From positions 1 through 6,271 of the forward strand of contig JALSIO010000052.1 in NCBI GenBank assembly GCA_026989995.1: a DNA stretch of 6,271 nt, read 5' to 3'. The position numbers and the translations under genes were made by a program. The stretch's first letter is position 1. Each line of letters begins with the position of its first letter. This DNA is from Myxococcales bacterium. GTDB lineage: Bacteria; Myxococcota_A; UBA9160; JALSIO01. Under the pieces are notes generated by a model. It did not search any database and was not told the DNA's origin. It saw only the letters and a list, made by a program, of their open reading frames with translations. Shown one piece after another: positions 5,356-6,271 of this stretch.

Positions 5356-6247
5356 CGCTCGGTGCCCTCCCGTTCAGCAGCAGGCCCGGGTTGCTGCGGA
5401 TCGCCCGGGCGAATTCGTTCATGTTCCGCGAGGCTCCCTCGAGGTTCTGGTTGATGGTCTCCACGTGGCTCGCCACCGTCTCGAGGGTGAAGCGCAGATC
5501 CTGCACGGCGCGGCTCACCTCCTCGCGGTTGTCGACGACCATGCCCTCGACGTGGGCGAGCAACCCGTCCATGCGGCGCGCCGTGCCGTCGAGCTCCCGA
5601 GCGAGCTCGGCGAGGCTCTGGCTGGTGGCATCCACGTTCGCGAGGATCTTCCCTACCGCGGCCGTGTTCTCCTGGGAGAGGATCTCCTCGACCCGCAGCG
5701 CGAGCCCGTTCACGCGAAGCGAGAGCTCCTCGAGGTTCTCGACGATGACCGGTGCCCGCTCCCCGATGGCCTCGAGGAGCGGGCGGATGCGGGTCTCGGC
5801 GAGCTCGCCGAGATCCTCCGCCACGCCCGAGACGAGCTCGAAGATGGGCGGGGCGTCGTCCGCCCGAACCCGGCTCCCGGGCTCGAGGAGCACGCTGCTC
5901 TCGCCCGCGTGGATCTGCAATGCGAAGGCGGCGAGGAGCCCGGGCGCCGTGATCTCGGCCAGGCTGTCCTCGGGAATGGGCCACCCGCGCCGCACGCTGA
6001 ACTCCACCTCGAAGCGGAGCGGCCCGCCGTCCTGCACCGCCCGGATCTCCTCGATCTGGCCCACCGGGTACCCCTCGAAGAGGACCTGGGTCCCCCGCCC
6101 GAGACCGGTGACGTTCTGGAACTCGGTCCTATAGGTATCGGTCGGCCCGGTCCGTCCCGCGAGGACCGCGAGGAGCACCACGATCCCCACCAGCGAGAGC
6201 AGCACGAAGCCCCCCGCCACCACGTAGTTCCAGCGGTCGCTCCTCAT
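5342..6247 (-). CDS. MCE family (MlaD-like) lipid transport protein
   Basis: A 301-residue protein with a short cytoplasmic start (MRSDRWNYVV), one membrane helix (about 9-31) and a single MCE domain (about 38-115). The domain shows the typical pattern F-x-N-V-T-G-L at 43-49, G-x-x-V-G-x-I-x-x-I at 59-68, and GLLAAFALQI at 103-112 for the pore-loop side. Residues 136-280 are a long, mostly helical heptad-like stretch (for example DLGELAETRIRPLLEAIGER), longer than in E. coli MlaD and closer to the helical needle of PqiB-type or mycobacterial MCE proteins. It ends with IRSNPGLLLNGR (283-294), a common C-terminal motif in such proteins. It would form a hexameric ring in the periplasm carrying lipids between the membranes, driven by an MlaE/MlaF-type ABC transporter expected beyond the right edge. 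Upstream of the ATG, GGAGGT lies 12 nt away and a second GGAGG only 2 nt away, so the ribosome site is ambiguous. Confidence 0.94.
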   Translation of the reverse strand: MRSDRWNYVVAGGFVLLSLVGIVVLLAVLAGRTGPTDTYRTEFQNVTGLGRGTQVLFEGYPVGQIEEIRAVQDGGPLRFEVEFSVRRGWPIPEDSLAEITAPGLLAAFALQIHAGESSVLLEPGSRVRADDAPPIFELVSGVAEDLGELAETRIRPLLEAIGERAPVIVENLEELSLRVNGLALRVEEILSQENTAAVGKILANVDATSQSLAELARELDGTARRMDGLLAHVEGMVVDNREEVSRAVQDLRFTLETVASHVETINQNLEGASRNMNEFARAIRSNPGLLLNGRAPSDEAP

Positions 6248-6271
6248 CGCCTCCCCCGCACCTCCCGCCCG

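Noticed and set aside
3046..5454. Long plus-strand open frame (802 codons) opposite the dehydrogenase, small-gene and lipoprotein genes
   Set aside because: No recognisable domain, Arg/Pro/Gly/His-rich composition, and it lies antisense to genes with clear family motifs. It is a GC-driven antisense frame.
1..6271. tRNA, rRNA, CRISPR array, insertion sequence, or defence system
   Set aside because: I saw no cloverleaf or rRNA-like segments, no regularly spaced repeats, no transposase motifs and no terminal inverted repeats; the whole window is explained by transport and beta-oxidation genes.

Overview
The window is very GC-rich (judged by eye well above 70%) and every gene I can support lies on the minus strand, so transcription runs from high to low coordinates. 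The lipobox-bearing transport lipoprotein next to an MCE/MlaD protein points to a Gram-negative (diderm) bacterium. The base composition together with the many acyl-CoA dehydrogenases would fit a Myxococcota, 'deltaproteobacterial' or Binatota-like lineage. That placement is inference and the sequence alone does not settle it.

Right part (6247 to 4678): the distal end of an Mla/Pqi-type lipid transport operon. It holds an MCE (MlaD-like) periplasmic lipid-binding protein anchored in the inner membrane, followed with a 14-nt overlap by a PqiC-like ABC-transport auxiliary lipoprotein. The permease and ATPase expected for such a transporter would lie beyond the right edge. Next comes a small gene (4642-4424) for a 72-residue protein with one membrane segment and an Arg-rich tail. 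A strong GC hairpin separates it from the lipoprotein gene.

Middle and left part (4299 to the left edge): after a 124-nt gap comes a tightly packed fatty-acid or steroid-type beta-oxidation operon. In transcription order it reads: large-type acyl-CoA dehydrogenase (381 aa), small-type (311 aa), small-type (318 aa), crotonase-fold protein (285 aa), and a second large-type acyl-CoA dehydrogenase cut off by the left edge. The first junction is 4 nt; the next three are all 4-nt ATGA overlaps.

The two large subunits carry the GFSEPxAGSD-type substrate/flavin motif. The full-length one also has a helix-G catalytic Glu but no R-x-x-F-G-x-P-I-G motif. The two small subunits show the reverse. This is the division of labour known from actinobacterial alpha2beta2 heterotetrameric dehydrogenases (the ChsE/FadE pairs of cholesterol side-chain breakdown), so the operon probably encodes two such enzymes. 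The crotonase has His at both positions where classical enoyl-CoA hydratases have their catalytic Glu, so its reaction is open. Together the genes suggest dehydrogenation of a bulky or branched acyl-CoA followed by an unusual crotonase step, next to an envelope lipid importer or exporter. The substrate cannot be read from the sequence.
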